NCBI GenBank assembly: GCA_951812925.1
Contig: OX638371.1
Location: 36,678,101 to 36,742,100, forward strand
Direction: 5' to 3'
Length of the DNA: 64,000 bases
Origin: Calliopum simillimum
Lineage: Eukaryota; Arthropoda; Insecta; Diptera; Lauxaniidae
The notes under the pieces are model-generated. The model was not told where the DNA came from, searched no databases, and saw only the letters and a list, made by a program, of their open reading frames with translations. The position numbers were made by a program, and so were the translations under genes. This document shows, one piece after another, positions 10,701 through 21,768 of this stretch; the first letter of the stretch is position 1, and each line of letters opens with the position of its first letter.

Positions 10701-13700
10701 AATAAATACGACCCAGACTAACCATTTCGAGGTGAGTTCATATGTCCTTAAGAAAAAGCTTTAAGCATAGTTATTGTAATGTCTGAATTTTATCTTTTCA
10801 ATAGATTTCTATCGCTGAATCATAATGAATATCACAGAGATTTTCTGCTATTGGATGGATAAGTTTGAAAATTGCTGCACATCACTTTGCAAACATAAGA
10901 AATGCATTATCAAATAGAATAATTGGCAGCTGCTGGCTGATCTACGCCATAGTATCAAATATGATTTTTTTTAAGTGAGATATGAACTTTAAGTCAAATC
11001 TTGATGGGTGGTGCTTTCGTTAGATATCAGGTGGTAAATGTCGAGAAAATTAGCTTTTTGCCAATATCTTGCAAAGGGTAATTTCTAAAAAAAATGTTGG
11101 GCCTACCGACCTTCATAATTTTTTTATAAGAAATTTTCTGAGCTATAAAATTGTAAACCAAAAATTTGCTTGTATAAGCAACACTTAGCGATATATTTAC
11201 ATAAAACAAATTTTCTCAACCTTTAGAACCTACATAATATATCACCAAGGGATAATTTGAGTAGAACACAATAACACCCACCAAAACGTTCAGCTTTGAT
11301 ACTATGACATTTAATAGTACATACTTAGTTATTTTCATTTGCTTATAAGTATTTTTATTTAGAGCCAAAGGCCTGAGTTGCCAGTTTCATGTTTTAAAAG
11401 ATTGTTTATTTAATTAGTGTAAATTAAAATTTATTAAATAGTTTATTTAATTAATGTAAATTAAAATTTATTAATTAATAAATCTAAATAAAACAAATGC
11501 AAAACCAAAAAAAAGCAATTTTTTCTAGATCTATGCTGACTTGTTTGTGACAAAATCATTAGTGAAAACACGATGACATTTTCCTCTGCAACTCACTCGG
11601 AAGTATATGCATACGTGACTTATGCATGAGGGAATCATACTGATATTGTCTGCTAAAAGTCGCTAGCACACTGACGACTCAGTGACATTATCAGCATAAG
11701 TCATCAGTGATTTTTTGGACATTTGTTCTAAAAGTTCATACATGAAGTCAAACAAATGTCTCCGTTTGTCACCTATGATCTAATTTTGTCTCTATTCGTC
11801 ATCGATGAATCGTCGTGCCGTTCGCCACCGGGTATTTAATTTCAAAAATACGTAAAAATTTTCTTCATATTTGATAAAACGAATACATCCGTGCGCTTAT
11901 CCCATCAAATCTTTTTGTTAAAATATTATTTATTTACAGAAATTGTGTAATAATCTACAAATAAAAGTACTAGAGCAACATGCCGGCCAGTTGTTACACT
12001 ATGAAACTCTAAAAGAAGATATCAATGAGAAATTTCCGTTAAGTGAGGATAGCACTTGTTTGTGTCTGCACACATTGCACTGTCAACGACGCATTGGCTT
12101 AGAATATAAAACAGAAGATAATCAAAAGAACATACACTTAATAAAAATCCCAAGTAAGACAATAAAATAATAAAAAAAAACATCAGAAGATACTATCGAA
12201 ATACGTAATATATTTTAGGCAAAACTGACGAAAACGTTGAAATAACTGAAACCAATCGTGCTATGCACAATCTACAAATGACACAACGAAATTTATTACA
12301 GCAATTGGAAGATTTGGAAGATAATATTAAGTTAAATGATGAAAAGGCACGTCAATATCTCAAAGAAGGCAAACGGCAATTAGCTAAAACTTATCTTCGA
12401 AAAAAGCATCTTTTGGAAAAAAATCATGGTAAGTTTATTTAAAAAAAAAAGTTTCTTAGTTCATAAATTTGTATTGTAAATATCTTTAATTAAAGTTATT
12501 CAATTTCTTATGGATATTTCCACGAAAACATGCCCTTTTTATCTCAGCCGTTACTTTTTTAAAGTTCATTTTTAATATTTTGTTTATCTGTTAATGCTAC
12601 AATTCTTTTAAAAATAATACAATGAATTAGATTGGAAGTTTCAAAACAATCGATTCTCTATAGAAAGCCTGTTACAACAGTATATTTCAACGGAAACATA
12701 CCCTTTTTGTCGTACCCGTTACTATTCTATAGTTTATTTTTATTAATTTCTTTATCTCTTAATGCCAAATCAAATATTTCTAAAATCGGAAACATAAAAA
12801 TTTTTTACCTCGAACTTCACGCGGAAAACCCCAATTGATTCTCTATCGATTTGTATAGGTTTTATGAAGTTTGTTAGTAGTGCAAGACTCAAATCTAATT
12901 TGGCTGGTCTAAAAATTAAAAAAGCTTTCTAAAGTACTCATTTTACTTTTAATATGAAATGCTGGACTTAACCTGACGCACCCGTTACTATGGAAATGCC
13001 CAGAATACTATTCTCCCTTAAAAGTAAGTGTTTGGAAAAAGTGGTTTTGACCCATAAAAACAGAATATAATGGGCTATTTTGTTCTAGGAAATTGTTCCC
13101 TTCCTGACTTCATTATGACCCTAGGACAACAAGTTTCATCCAAAATTTAGTTTTAGAGTTTGACTATAGTGTGAAATTTCGATAATTCGTAGGTATGAAT
13201 CAATAATTATTAGTTTAAAAAACAATGGTTTATTTTTTGTACCTTGATTCAAGGCGAAAATTTTTATATGTTGCATGACTCATTCCGGACATTTTTGAGA
13301 TCGTAAGAAAATAAAAGTCGTATTAACAAGCAATGAGCGAGCTCTTAATGACCTTCAAAAAATTTGATAAAACACACAACTCACATTTTTAACACCCTCT
13401 TTCAGATTTTTGAGGGTAATCGTGAAATTTTCGAAAATCGTTTTTTGTTTTTTTAATCAGACTAATGGTTTGTTAAGTTGGGCGTTAGGAAAGTAATCTG
13501 AGAGCCGCACACACTGTCTCTTCCTTAAGCATAAGCTGAAGAAAAGTGAGTCTGAAACCATTCTCTGAACAGTTTTTGGGCACGTTCTTAATGTCAATGT
13601 GTCTCTCAATCAGACTGAAGATCTTATTTAGTTCCTTTTAAGCTTGTCTTGGTGTAACTTTGGCCACCAAGTAAAGAATCATGCTAACAAATAGTTTTTG

Positions 13701-14286
13701 ATAATTGTACATTATGACAATTAAGATATGAGTTATATTTCTAATTTTTGTTTTGACAGAAAAACGTAGTCTGGCCTTGAATAACGTTGAAACGCTTCTC
13801 TGTAACGTTGAAGAAGCGCAATCAAATGGTGAAATATTGGATGCTTATAAAATCGGTTCTAAGGCATTACAAAACATGCTTAATTCTACTGGTTTGAAAT
13901 ACGATAATGTCGATGAAGTTATATCAGATGTACGTGAGAGCATTGAAACACACAATGAAATACAAGACACTTTGTCCAATGCCAACATAGCTGATAGTAT
14001 GCTTAGTGATGATGATTCTTTGGAGAGCGAACTAAGAGAGATTTTAGGTGAAGCAGAGAAAAACAAAGCTGCAGCAACAATTCAAAAACCATCTAAAGGG
14101 ATTAAAGCCGCAAATACAACAAGTGCAACTACTTTAAGTACTACCAATAACAATAATAATGCAAAAGTAACTAAACAAATTCATATTACTGATGCGGAAT
14201 TGTTGGAAATGCTTGAAGGGCTTGAAGTCGAGGAGAGTTCACCAACAAAATCAGCTCAACAAACATTTCTAGCGAATAACAATTGA
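7737..14286 (+). CDS. CHMP7: CHMP7, ESCRT-III subunit (four exons)
   Basis: Exons 7737-8249, 11940-12153, 12219-12428 and 13760-14286 join in frame with GT..AG introns to give 487 residues, close to the usual length of about 450. The N-terminal half (residues 1-171, exon 1) is the winged-helix region. It contains the hydrophobic KKPLWWGLRKIPIVGG stretch that fits the membrane-binding segment. Exons 2-4 encode the SNF7-like helical region (QMTQRNLLQQLEDLED, then RQYLKEGKRQLAKTYLRKK). A C-terminal DAELLEMLEGLEVEE resembles the MIT-interacting motif that binds VPS4. By family knowledge CHMP7 acts at the inner nuclear envelope and ER, recruiting other ESCRT-III subunits to seal the reforming nuclear envelope. 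Intron 1 (3.7 kb) holds two DNA transposons. AATAAA signals follow the stop near 14331 and 14349. Its last exon is partly duplicated in the inverted repeat. Confidence 0.95.
8507..9715. mobile_element. Non-autonomous DNA transposon in CHMP7 intron 1
   Basis: Terminal inverted repeats of about 27 bp: GTAACGCAAAGGCACCACTT at the left, mirrored by AACTGGTGCCTTTACGTTAC at the right, with two or three mismatches. Inside, a 54-bp AT-rich unit is tandemly repeated (about 8808-8907). A segment with GGAATATGGAAC and CACATTCCGACCGCTT occurs twice (about 9001-9060 and 9280-9325). There is no ORF. I see no clean target duplication, so the superfamily is undecided. Confidence 0.65.
10273..11833. mobile_element. 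Non-autonomous DNA transposon in CHMP7 intron 1
   Basis: The outer termini are ACCCGGTGGCG and its exact inverse CGCCACCGGGT. The 10-bp palindrome TCATCGATGA occurs near both ends (about 10316, 10387 and 11800). No transposase is encoded and the interior is AT-rich. No convincing target duplication is visible. A short minus-strand ORF (10104-10304) spans the left edge but I do not recognise it. Confidence 0.55.
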
Positions 14287-14613
14287 ATAAGAAAATGTTA
14301 ACAATAATTCTTATGGAAATGTTTTACTTAAATAAATATATGTTAAAATAAAATCATTAATTAGGCCGCTAAAAATGTACTGAAATTTAAGATATTTTTG
14401 ATTTTTTTCTATTGGACTATAATGATAGGTGTTAATAAATTCATGTAAGTTAAAACAATTTTAGAGTTTAAAATTTTAATAAAAAAAAAAAATAATTATT
14501 AGAAAAAAGTTAACAATTTTTAATTCCACTCAAAGCGTTTGTTCTGCCTGTTTACTTGAAATTCTTTTTTTACTTTACGTTCAGTTCAAGACAAGATTGA
14601 AGAAATAAAAAGC

Positions 14614-14913
14614 AAAAAGATTGTGGTCCAATCATATTAGCCGGGCTGGCAATGGCATTTCACTCCAGTACGCTATCCCACTACTGCCTACCGCGGGAAC
14701 TCTTGGCTGCTGGTTTTCACCCCTGGCCCGGTTCATCCCTCCTTAGCCAACCTGAATACCTTGGACTCCTCCATGGTACCCATATTGACGGCAAGCTTAG
14801 TGCGGACGTTCCGTCAACATGAACTGGCCCACTGCACAGTACTCCCGGCCTCAGACCATTCCACAATCAGACCTCACAGAAGCGTGATTACAGAAGATGC
14901 CAACCTTCCAGTC
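14614..14913 (-). ncRNA. 7SL: 7SL RNA (signal recognition particle RNA), left copy
   Basis: Read on the minus strand this is a 300-nt SRP RNA. The Alu domain has the UGUAA turn motif (CTTCTGTAATCACGC). The S domain has GTCCGCACTAAGCTTGCCGT with CAATATGG (helix 6), GGAGGGATGAACCGG, and the helix 8 and helix 5 return strand CAGTAGTGGGAT. Transcription should end in the T run that reads AAAAA at 14614-14618 on the plus strand. A TATA-like TTTATACGTG lies about 20-30 nt upstream, suiting a Pol III gene with an external promoter. The 5' end at 14913 is inferred from the conserved GACTGGAAGG start and could be off by some bases. 7SL RNA scaffolds the SRP for co-translational targeting to the ER. 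Confidence 0.93.
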
Positions 14914-16003
14914 GAAGTGAAGGCGACTAAACACGTATAAACATAACTTAACATGTCTACATAATTTCATTACTTGCACATTATATTTTTTTTTTTTTTT
15001 TAATTTCTTAAGCATAATTGTAGCGAATATTTAAGTAAATTACTAATAAATAACTTAATTAGTTAAGATAAAAGTTTTCTCTTTTATTTATTTATGTCAC
15101 ATAATTCATTTGACATAAAGAATATTGATGACGTCTATTGATTGTTAAGGTGAAAACCATTGCTGTTATGAAGTTTCCCTCAATGTTTAATAACAATAGC
15201 GCCACCTGTCGGCAAAACCGGAAAGGAATTTAGTTCTACATCAAAGTTGCCACCTGCCTGCTTAAAATAAAGTTTTAAGATACATTTTTGATTTTAGCTC
15301 TAATTTGCTTTTTATTACTTATTAGCATTTTCCGGTGTGCGTTGCTTCACCTTGTCTTATACAGGGAGTGGAGCATCGCCAAATTGCGTTGTGATAAGAA
15401 TAAAACAAACCTAGAAAAGTCTAAAAACGGTCTTGAATCAAATACACCGGTTTCCACCGAAGATTTATTAAGTGATTTAGCCGTAACCCACCTCATTCAT
15501 CATATATTAAACATCAAATAAATCTCAAAATAGCCGTAAATCAATTAATAAATCTTCGGTGGAAACAGGCTATATGGCTGTTTCAAGATTTAAGTCTAAA
15601 TTTGCTGTAAGTCACGTTATTTACCATACAAATATAAATCTACTTATGACGAGATTCATTTTAAAGCTTTGTATAAATCTCAACAGGGCTACCGACTTTT
15701 CAACTAAATGGCACCCCTTAACTTTGACAATTTTCATTAAATGTGAGTAAAAAAAAAAACAAATTTAAGAACATACTAAGAAAAAAGAAGGATCAACTAT
15801 AATTTTCGCGCTAATGACATTTAAAAAAATACATCTTTTTTGGTTGGTGGAAACGATTAAGTTAGGAACGGCAATTTAAAAACTGATTTTTCTCAAAACT
15901 GGAAAATTTGAGAAACTTTTTTTGTCATATTGAGGTAACGATAAGCAATACAGCAATTCTGCAATCAAATTTATACTCTGTATGGGCTAGTTTCCATAGA
16001 CAT

Positions 16004-16457
16004 TTATAATCAAAATAATCATATATTTGGTGATTATTTTAATTATTAATTAATTAATTTAATTAATTAATTTAATGAATGAGCAAACGATGCCACTTCA
16101 CGAAATCAAAGGGAGTTGTGTTGTAAAATATTTCACAAAAAACAGAGTTGTGTTGTAAAATATTCCACAATTTGTTCCTTTTTGGAGTAAAATAATAGTT
16201 TTCGTGAAGAAATCTACGAGATGGATGAAAAAGTGGTTGCTAGCAATCTTTTTAATCAGAGACCAAACAAAATTAACTCACAGTTTGACACAAATTTGTC
16301 GCATGAAAAAATACTACAAAAAAGCACTAAAAAAATAGCATTAAAAAATAGTACTAGTAATCTAAAATCACATGGATGTGAAGAAAATATAGTTTTAATC
16401 ATGAAATTCAATTCATTAAATTCAATTTTTATCACTGTCGAATTTGTCAGTGAAAAG
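16004..16457. repeat. MITE-like dispersed repeat forming the inner part of the palindrome arms
   Basis: It begins ATAGACATTTATAATC and contains CACGAAATC, CGTAGAT-type and ATCAGAGACCAAACAAAATT motifs also found at 2441-2853. It recurs inverted at 16963-17154, direct at 17630-18092, and inverted at 18600-19070. It is therefore the sequence at which the two arms fold back around the spacer. No gene is visible; the ORFs across it are not conserved proteins. Confidence 0.6.
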
Positions 16458-16962
16458 TGAAGGCGACTAAACGCGTATAAACGTAGCTTAAAATGTCTTC
16501 ATATAATTTCATTTCTTTCACATTATATTTTTTTTTTTACAAAATCGTAGCGAATATTTAAGTAAATTACTAATAAATAATTTAATTAGTTAAGAATAAA
16601 GTTTTCTCTTTATTAAACATATGAATAAATTCATTTGACATAAAGAATGTTGATGACGTCTATTGCTCTGAAAGCAAAAACCATTGCTGTTATGAAGTTT
16701 CCCTCAAAATTTAATACCACAAGCGCCACCTACCTACAAAAATGTAAGCAATTTACTTAAAAATCAAAGTTGCCACCTTATAACAATTGATTTTAAAAAA
16801 AAAATTAAAAAAACAGTAAATCGGAACAGGGGGTTGATTCTGGTTCAGTAAAAAGTCGAAGTGAAAAGATTTTTTATCACTTCACCGTAAAAGCGATTCT
16901 TGTTGTTCAAAATTTTAAAAAATGTGAAAAGTTTTTTTACACCTCAAGCAAAAGTTTTCACT
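16458..16962. repeat. Palindrome spacer with a second, bodiless 7SL upstream region
   Basis: The left part (16458-16790) is a diverged copy of the DNA upstream of the left 7SL gene (14918-15260), in the same orientation. It shares AGTGAAGGCGACTAAAC, GCGAATATTTAAGTAAATTA, GATGACGTCTATTG and GTTATGAAGTTTCCCTC. The 7SL RNA body itself is absent. The spacer occurs again at about 18092-18599. It is either a relic of an older third 7SL copy or a duplicated promoter fragment. Confidence 0.65.
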
Positions 16963-17154
16963 GACAAATTCGACAGTGATAAAACTTGAATTTAATGAAT
17001 TGAATTTCATGATTAAAACTTTATTTTCTTCACATTCATGTGATTTTAGATTACTAGTACTATTTTACTAATTTTTTAATGCTATTTTTTTAGTACTTTT
17101 TTGTAGTATTTTCTCATGCGACAAATTTGTGTCAAACTGTGAGTTAATTTTGTT

Positions 17155-17354
17155 NNNNNNNNNNNNNNNNNNNNNNNNNNNNNNNNNNNNNNNNNNNNNN
17201 NNNNNNNNNNNNNNNNNNNNNNNNNNNNNNNNNNNNNNNNNNNNNNNNNNNNNNNNNNNNNNNNNNNNNNNNNNNNNNNNNNNNNNNNNNNNNNNNNNNN
17301 NNNNNNNNNNNNNNNNNNNNNNNNNNNNNNNNNNNNNNNNNNNNNNNNNNNNNN
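17155..17354. other. Assembly gap (200 N)
   Basis: Exactly 200 undetermined bases, probably a placeholder length. The sequence on the right restarts at a point already present at 15725, so the gap sits in the middle of a duplicated structure. Confidence 0.99.
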
Positions 17355-18599
17355 TTTGACAATTTTCATTAAATGTGAGTAAAAAAAAAACAAATTTAAG
17401 AACATACTAAGAAAAAAGAAGGATCAACTATAATTTTCGCGCTAATGACATTTAAAAAAATACATCTTTTTTGGTTGGTGGAAACGATTAAGTAAGGAAC
17501 GGCAATTTAAAAACTGATTTTTCTCAAAACTGGAAAATTTGAGAAACTTTTTTGTAATATTGAGGTAACGATAAGCAATACAGCAATTCTGCAATCAAAT
17601 TTATACTCTGTATGGGCTAGTTTCCATAGACATTTATAATCAAAATAATCATATATTTGGTGATTATTTTAATTATTAATTAATTAATTTAATTAATTAA
17701 TTTAATGAATGAGCAAACGATGCCACTTCACGAAATCAAAGGGAGTTGTGTTGTAAAATATTTCACAAAAACAGAGTTGTGTTGTAAAATGTTCCACAAT
17801 TTGTTCCTTTTGGGAGTAAAATAATAGTTTTCGTGAAGAAATCTACGAGATGGATGAAAAAGTGGTTGCTAGCAATCTTTTTAATCAGAGACCAAACAAA
17901 ATTAACTCACAGTTTGACACAAATTTGTCGCATGAGAAAATACTACAAAAAAGTACTAAAAAAATAGCATTAAAAAATTAGTAAAATAGTACTAGTAATC
18001 TAAAATCACATGGATGTGAAGAAAATATAGTTTTAATCATGAAATTCAATTCATTAAATTCAATTTTTATCACTGTCGAATTTGTCAGTGAAAAGTGAAG
18101 GCGACTAAACGCGTATAAACGTAGCTTAAAATGTCTTCATATAATTTCATTTCTTTCACATTATATTTTTTTTTTTTACAAAATCGTAGCGAATATTTAA
18201 GTAAATTACTAATAAATAACTTAATTAGTTAAGAATAAAGTTTTCTCTTTATTAAACATATGAATAAATTCATTTGACATAAAGAATGTTGATGACGTCT
18301 ATTGCTCTGAAAGCAAAAACCATTGCTGTTATGAAGTTTCCCTCAAAATTTAATACCACAAGCGCCACCTACCTACAAAAATGTAAGCAATTTACTTAAA
18401 AATCAAAGTTGCCACCTTATAACAATTGATTTAAAAAAAAAAAAATTAAAAAAACATTAAATCGGAACAGGGGGTTGATTCTGGTTCAGTGAAAAGTCGA
18501 AGTGAAAAGATTTTTTATCACTTCACCGTAAAAGCGATTCTTGTTGTTCAAAATTTTAAAAAATGTGAAAAGTTTTTTTACACCTCAAGCAAAAGTTTT
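17355..18599. repeat. Second partial copy of inner left arm and spacer
   Basis: 17355-18599 repeats 15725-16962 in the same orientation with few differences. For example, GTCATATTG near 15921 reads GTAATATTG here, and the right arm shares the latter form. It is most simply the inner part of a second allele or contig of the same palindrome. Confidence 0.85.
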
Positions 18600-20143
18600 C
18601 ACTGACAAATTCGACAGTGATAAAACTTGAATTTAATGAATTGAATTTCATGATTAAAACTATATTTTCTTCACATTCATGTGATTTTAGATTACTAGTA
18701 CTATTTTACTAATTTTTTAATGCTATTTTTTTAGTACTTTTTTGTAGTATTTTCTCATGCGACAAATTTGTGTCAAACTGTGAGTTAATTTTGCTTGGTC
18801 TCTGATTAAAAAGATTGCTAGCAACCACTTTTTCATCCATCTCGTAGATTTCTTCACGAAAACTATTATTTTACTCCCAAAAGGAACAAATTGTGGAACA
18901 TTTTACAACACAACTCTGTTTTTGTGAAATATTTTACAACACAACTCCCTTTGATTTCGTGAAGTGGCATCGTTTGCTCATTCATTAAATTAATTAATTA
19001 AATTAATTAATTAATAATTAAAATAATCACCAAATATATGATTATTTTGATTATAAATGTCTATGGAAACTAGCCCATACAGAGTATAAATTTGATTGCA
19101 GAATTGCTGTATTGCTTATCGTTACCTCAATATTACAAAAAAGTTTCTCAAATTTTCCAGTTTTGAGAAAAATCAGTTTTTAAATTGCCGTTCCTTACTT
19201 AATCGTTTCCACCAACCAAAAAAGATGTATTTTTTTAAATGTCATTAGCGCGAAAATTATAGTTGATCCTTCTTTTTTCTTAGTATGTTCTTAAATTTGT
19301 TTTTTTTTTACTCACATTTAATGAAAATTGTCAAAGTTAAGGGGTGCCATTTAGTTGAAAAGTCGGTAGCCCTGTTGAGATTTATACAAAGCTTTAAAAT
19401 GAATCTCGTCATAAGTAGATTTATATTTGTATGGTAAATAACGTGACTTACAGCAAATTTAGACTTAAATCTTGAAACAGCCATATAGCCTGTTTCCACC
19501 GAAGATTTATTAAGTGATTTACGGCTATTTTGAGATTTATTTGATGTTTAATATATGATGAATGAGGTGAGTTACGGCTAAATCACTTAATAAATCTTCG
19601 GTGGAAACCGGTGTATTTGATTCAAGACCGTTTTTAGACTTTTCTAGGTTTGTTTTATTCTTATAACAACGCAATTTGGCGATGCTCCACTCCCTGTATA
19701 AGACAAGGTGAAGCAACGCACACCGGGAAATGCTAATAAGTAATAAAAAGCAAATTAGAGCTAAAATCAAAAATGTATCTTAAAACTTTATTTTAAGCAG
19801 GCAGGTGGCAACTTTGATGTTGAACTAAATTCCTTTCCGGTTTTGCCGACAGGTGGCGCTATTGTTATTAAACATTGAGGGAAACTTCATAACAGCAATG
19901 GTTTTCGCCTTAACAATCAATAGACGTCATCAATATTCTTTATGTCAAATGAATTATGTGACATAAATAAATAAAAGAGGAAACTTTTATCTTAACTAAT
20001 TAAGTTATTTATTAGTAATTTACTTAAATATTCGCTACAATTATGCTTAAGAAATTAAAAAAAAAAAAAAATATAATGTGCAAGTAATGAAATTATGTAG
20101 ACATGTTAAGTTATGTTTATACGTGTTTAGTCGCCTTCACTTC

Positions 20144-20443
20144 GACTGGAAGGTTGGCATCTTCTGTAATCACGCTTCTGTGAGGTCTGATTGTGGAATG
20201 GTCTGAGGCCGGGAGTACTGTGCAGTGGGCCAGTTCATGTTGACGGAACGTCCGCACTAAGCTTGCCGTCAATATGGGTACCATGGAGGAGTCCAAGGTA
20301 TTCAGGTTGGCTAAGGAGGGATGAACCGGGCCAGGGGTGAAAACCAGCAGCCAAGAGTTCCCGCGGTAGGCAGTAGTGGGATAGCGTACTGGAGTGAAAT
20401 GCCATTGCCAGCCCGGCTAATATGATTGGACCACAATCTTTTT
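20144..20443 (+). ncRNA. 7SL: 7SL RNA (signal recognition particle RNA), right copy
   Basis: Plus-strand 300-nt SRP RNA that looks identical in sequence to the left copy. It opens GACTGGAAGGTTGGC, carries the Alu-domain CTGTAATC, the S-domain helix 6 (CCGCACTAAGCTTGCC), the asymmetric-loop region GGCTAAGGAGGGATGAACC, and CAGTAGTGGGATAGCG. It ends in TTTTT at 20439-20443, a Pol III terminator, with a second T run just beyond. TATA-like TTATACG lies at 20117-20123, consistent with a start near 20144. The gene points away from the left copy. Neither copy shows damage, so both could be expressed. Confidence 0.93.
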
Positions 20444-20770
20444 GCTTTTTATTTCTTCAATCTTGTCTTGAACTGAACGTAAAGTAAAAAAAGAATTTCA
20501 AGTAAACAGGCAGAACAAACGCTTTGAGTGGAATTAAAAATTGTTAACTTTTTTCTAATAATTATTTTTTTTTTTTATTAAAATTTTAAACTTTAAAATT
20601 GTTTTAACTTACATGAATTTATTAACACCTATCATTATAGTCCAATAGAAAAAAATCAAAAATATCTTAAATTTCAGTACATTTTTAGCGGCCTAATTAA
20701 TGATTTTATTTTAACATATATTTATTTAAGTAAAACATTTCCATAAGAATTATTGTTAACATTTTCTTAT

Positions 20771-21159
20771 TCAATTGTTATTCGCTAGAAATGTTTGTTG
20801 AGCTGATTTTGTTGGTGAACTCTCCTCGACTTCAAGCCCTTCAAGCATTTCCAACAATTCCGCATCAGTAATATGAATTTGTTTAGTTACTTTTGCATTA
20901 TTATTGTTATTGGTAGTACTTAAAGTAGTTGCACTTGTTGTATTAGCGGCTTTAATTCCTTTAGATGGTTTTTGAATTGTTGCTGCAGCTTTGTTTTTCT
21001 CTGCTTCACCTAAAATCTCTCTTAGTTCGCTCTCCAAAGAATCATCATCACTAAGCATACTATCAGCTATGTTGGCATTGGACAAAGTGTCTTGTATTTC
21101 ATTGTGTGTTTCAATGCTCTCACGTACATCTGATATAACTTCATCGACATTATCGTATT
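20771..21159 (-). pseudogene. CHMP7 exon 4 fragment (inverted duplicate)
   Basis: The minus strand repeats the last 129 residues of CHMP7, from YDNVDEVISDVRE to the C-terminal LANNN, including the DAELLEMLEGLEVEE motif and the stop. Upstream of YDNV the homology ends abruptly at 21159, so exons 1-3 and the start of exon 4 are missing. The remaining frame is intact, so the copy is young or still exchanging sequence with the parent. It cannot make CHMP7 by itself. Confidence 0.9.
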
Positions 21160-21475
21160 GATTGGACCACAATCTTTTTGCTTTTTATTTCTTCAATCTT
21201 GTCTTGAACTGAACGTAAAGTAAAAAAAGAATTTCAAGTAAACAGGCAGAACAAACGCTCTTTCTTTTCTTTTTTCTAGTTATTTTTTTTTTATTAAAAT
21301 TTTAAACTCTAAAATTGTTTTAACTTACATGAAACCATAGTCCAATAGAAAAAAATCAAAAACATTTAAAATTTCAGTACATTTTAGCGGCCTAATTAAT
21401 GATTTCATTTTAACATACATTTATTTAAATTTAAGTAAAACATTTCCATATGAATTATATAATTACATTTTCTAA
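21160..21475. repeat. Third, diverged copy of the 7SL 3' end - CHMP7 3' flank
   Basis: From GATTGGACCACAATC with the 7SL T-run terminator, this repeats 20424-20770 directly. It has several deletions (for example GAGTGGAATTAAAAATTG is absent) and more base changes. It contains no 7SL body and no CHMP7 coding sequence. It marks the outer breakpoint of the inverted duplication. Confidence 0.8.
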
Positions 21476-21768
21476 TTCATATTTACGAATCTATCCCGGT
21501 TTTTTTTTGTGGCCAGCGGACATTTAGTCTTCGGCCACGGGCCTCGAAATCGAATTTCGTGCACACGAAGGTTGAGAAGCACAAACCTGTGAAAAATGCT
21601 GTTCTTATATAAAAATATGTAAAACAATGTATAAATGCAGAATGGCACTAGAGTGTAATACAATTATAGTAGAAGATACGAACCAATCTGCTTAATTGAT
21701 GAAAAGTGGTTTATATCAAAGATAATTTCATAAAAAATATATCGGGAGTGGGTTGCCTAAAGGGTATC

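Larger units (their letters stand above)
13898..16457. repeat. Left arm of the 7SL/CHMP7 inverted duplication
   Basis: This segment is mirrored by 18600-21159. Paired positions sum to 35057 throughout, for example both 7SL genes. From outside in it holds the end of CHMP7 exon 4, the CHMP7 3' flank, the 7SL gene (minus strand), 7SL upstream DNA, a small hairpin (arms about 15450-15472 and 15545-15567) and a dispersed MITE-like repeat. The arms differ by scattered single bases (for example near 15163, 15238 and 15398) but the 7SL bodies look identical. Confidence 0.9.
18600..21159. repeat. Right arm of the 7SL/CHMP7 inverted duplication
   Basis: Inverse of 13898-16457. From inside out it holds the MITE-like repeat, 7SL upstream DNA, a 7SL gene on the plus strand, the CHMP7 3' flank and a fragment of CHMP7 exon 4. 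Homology stops at 21159 within the CHMP7 exon, where the sequence jumps to another copy of the 7SL-CHMP7 spacer. Confidence 0.9.

Noticed and set aside
15288..15750. Two small ORFs, 77 and 63 codons, repeated in mirror image at 19308-19770
   Set aside because: They are repeated only because they lie in the palindrome arms. They span a hairpin, have no recognisable domain, and the two copies differ at coding positions without a sign of protein constraint.
17082..17405. ORFs made largely of undetermined residues
   Set aside because: They exist only because the N gap contains no stop codons.
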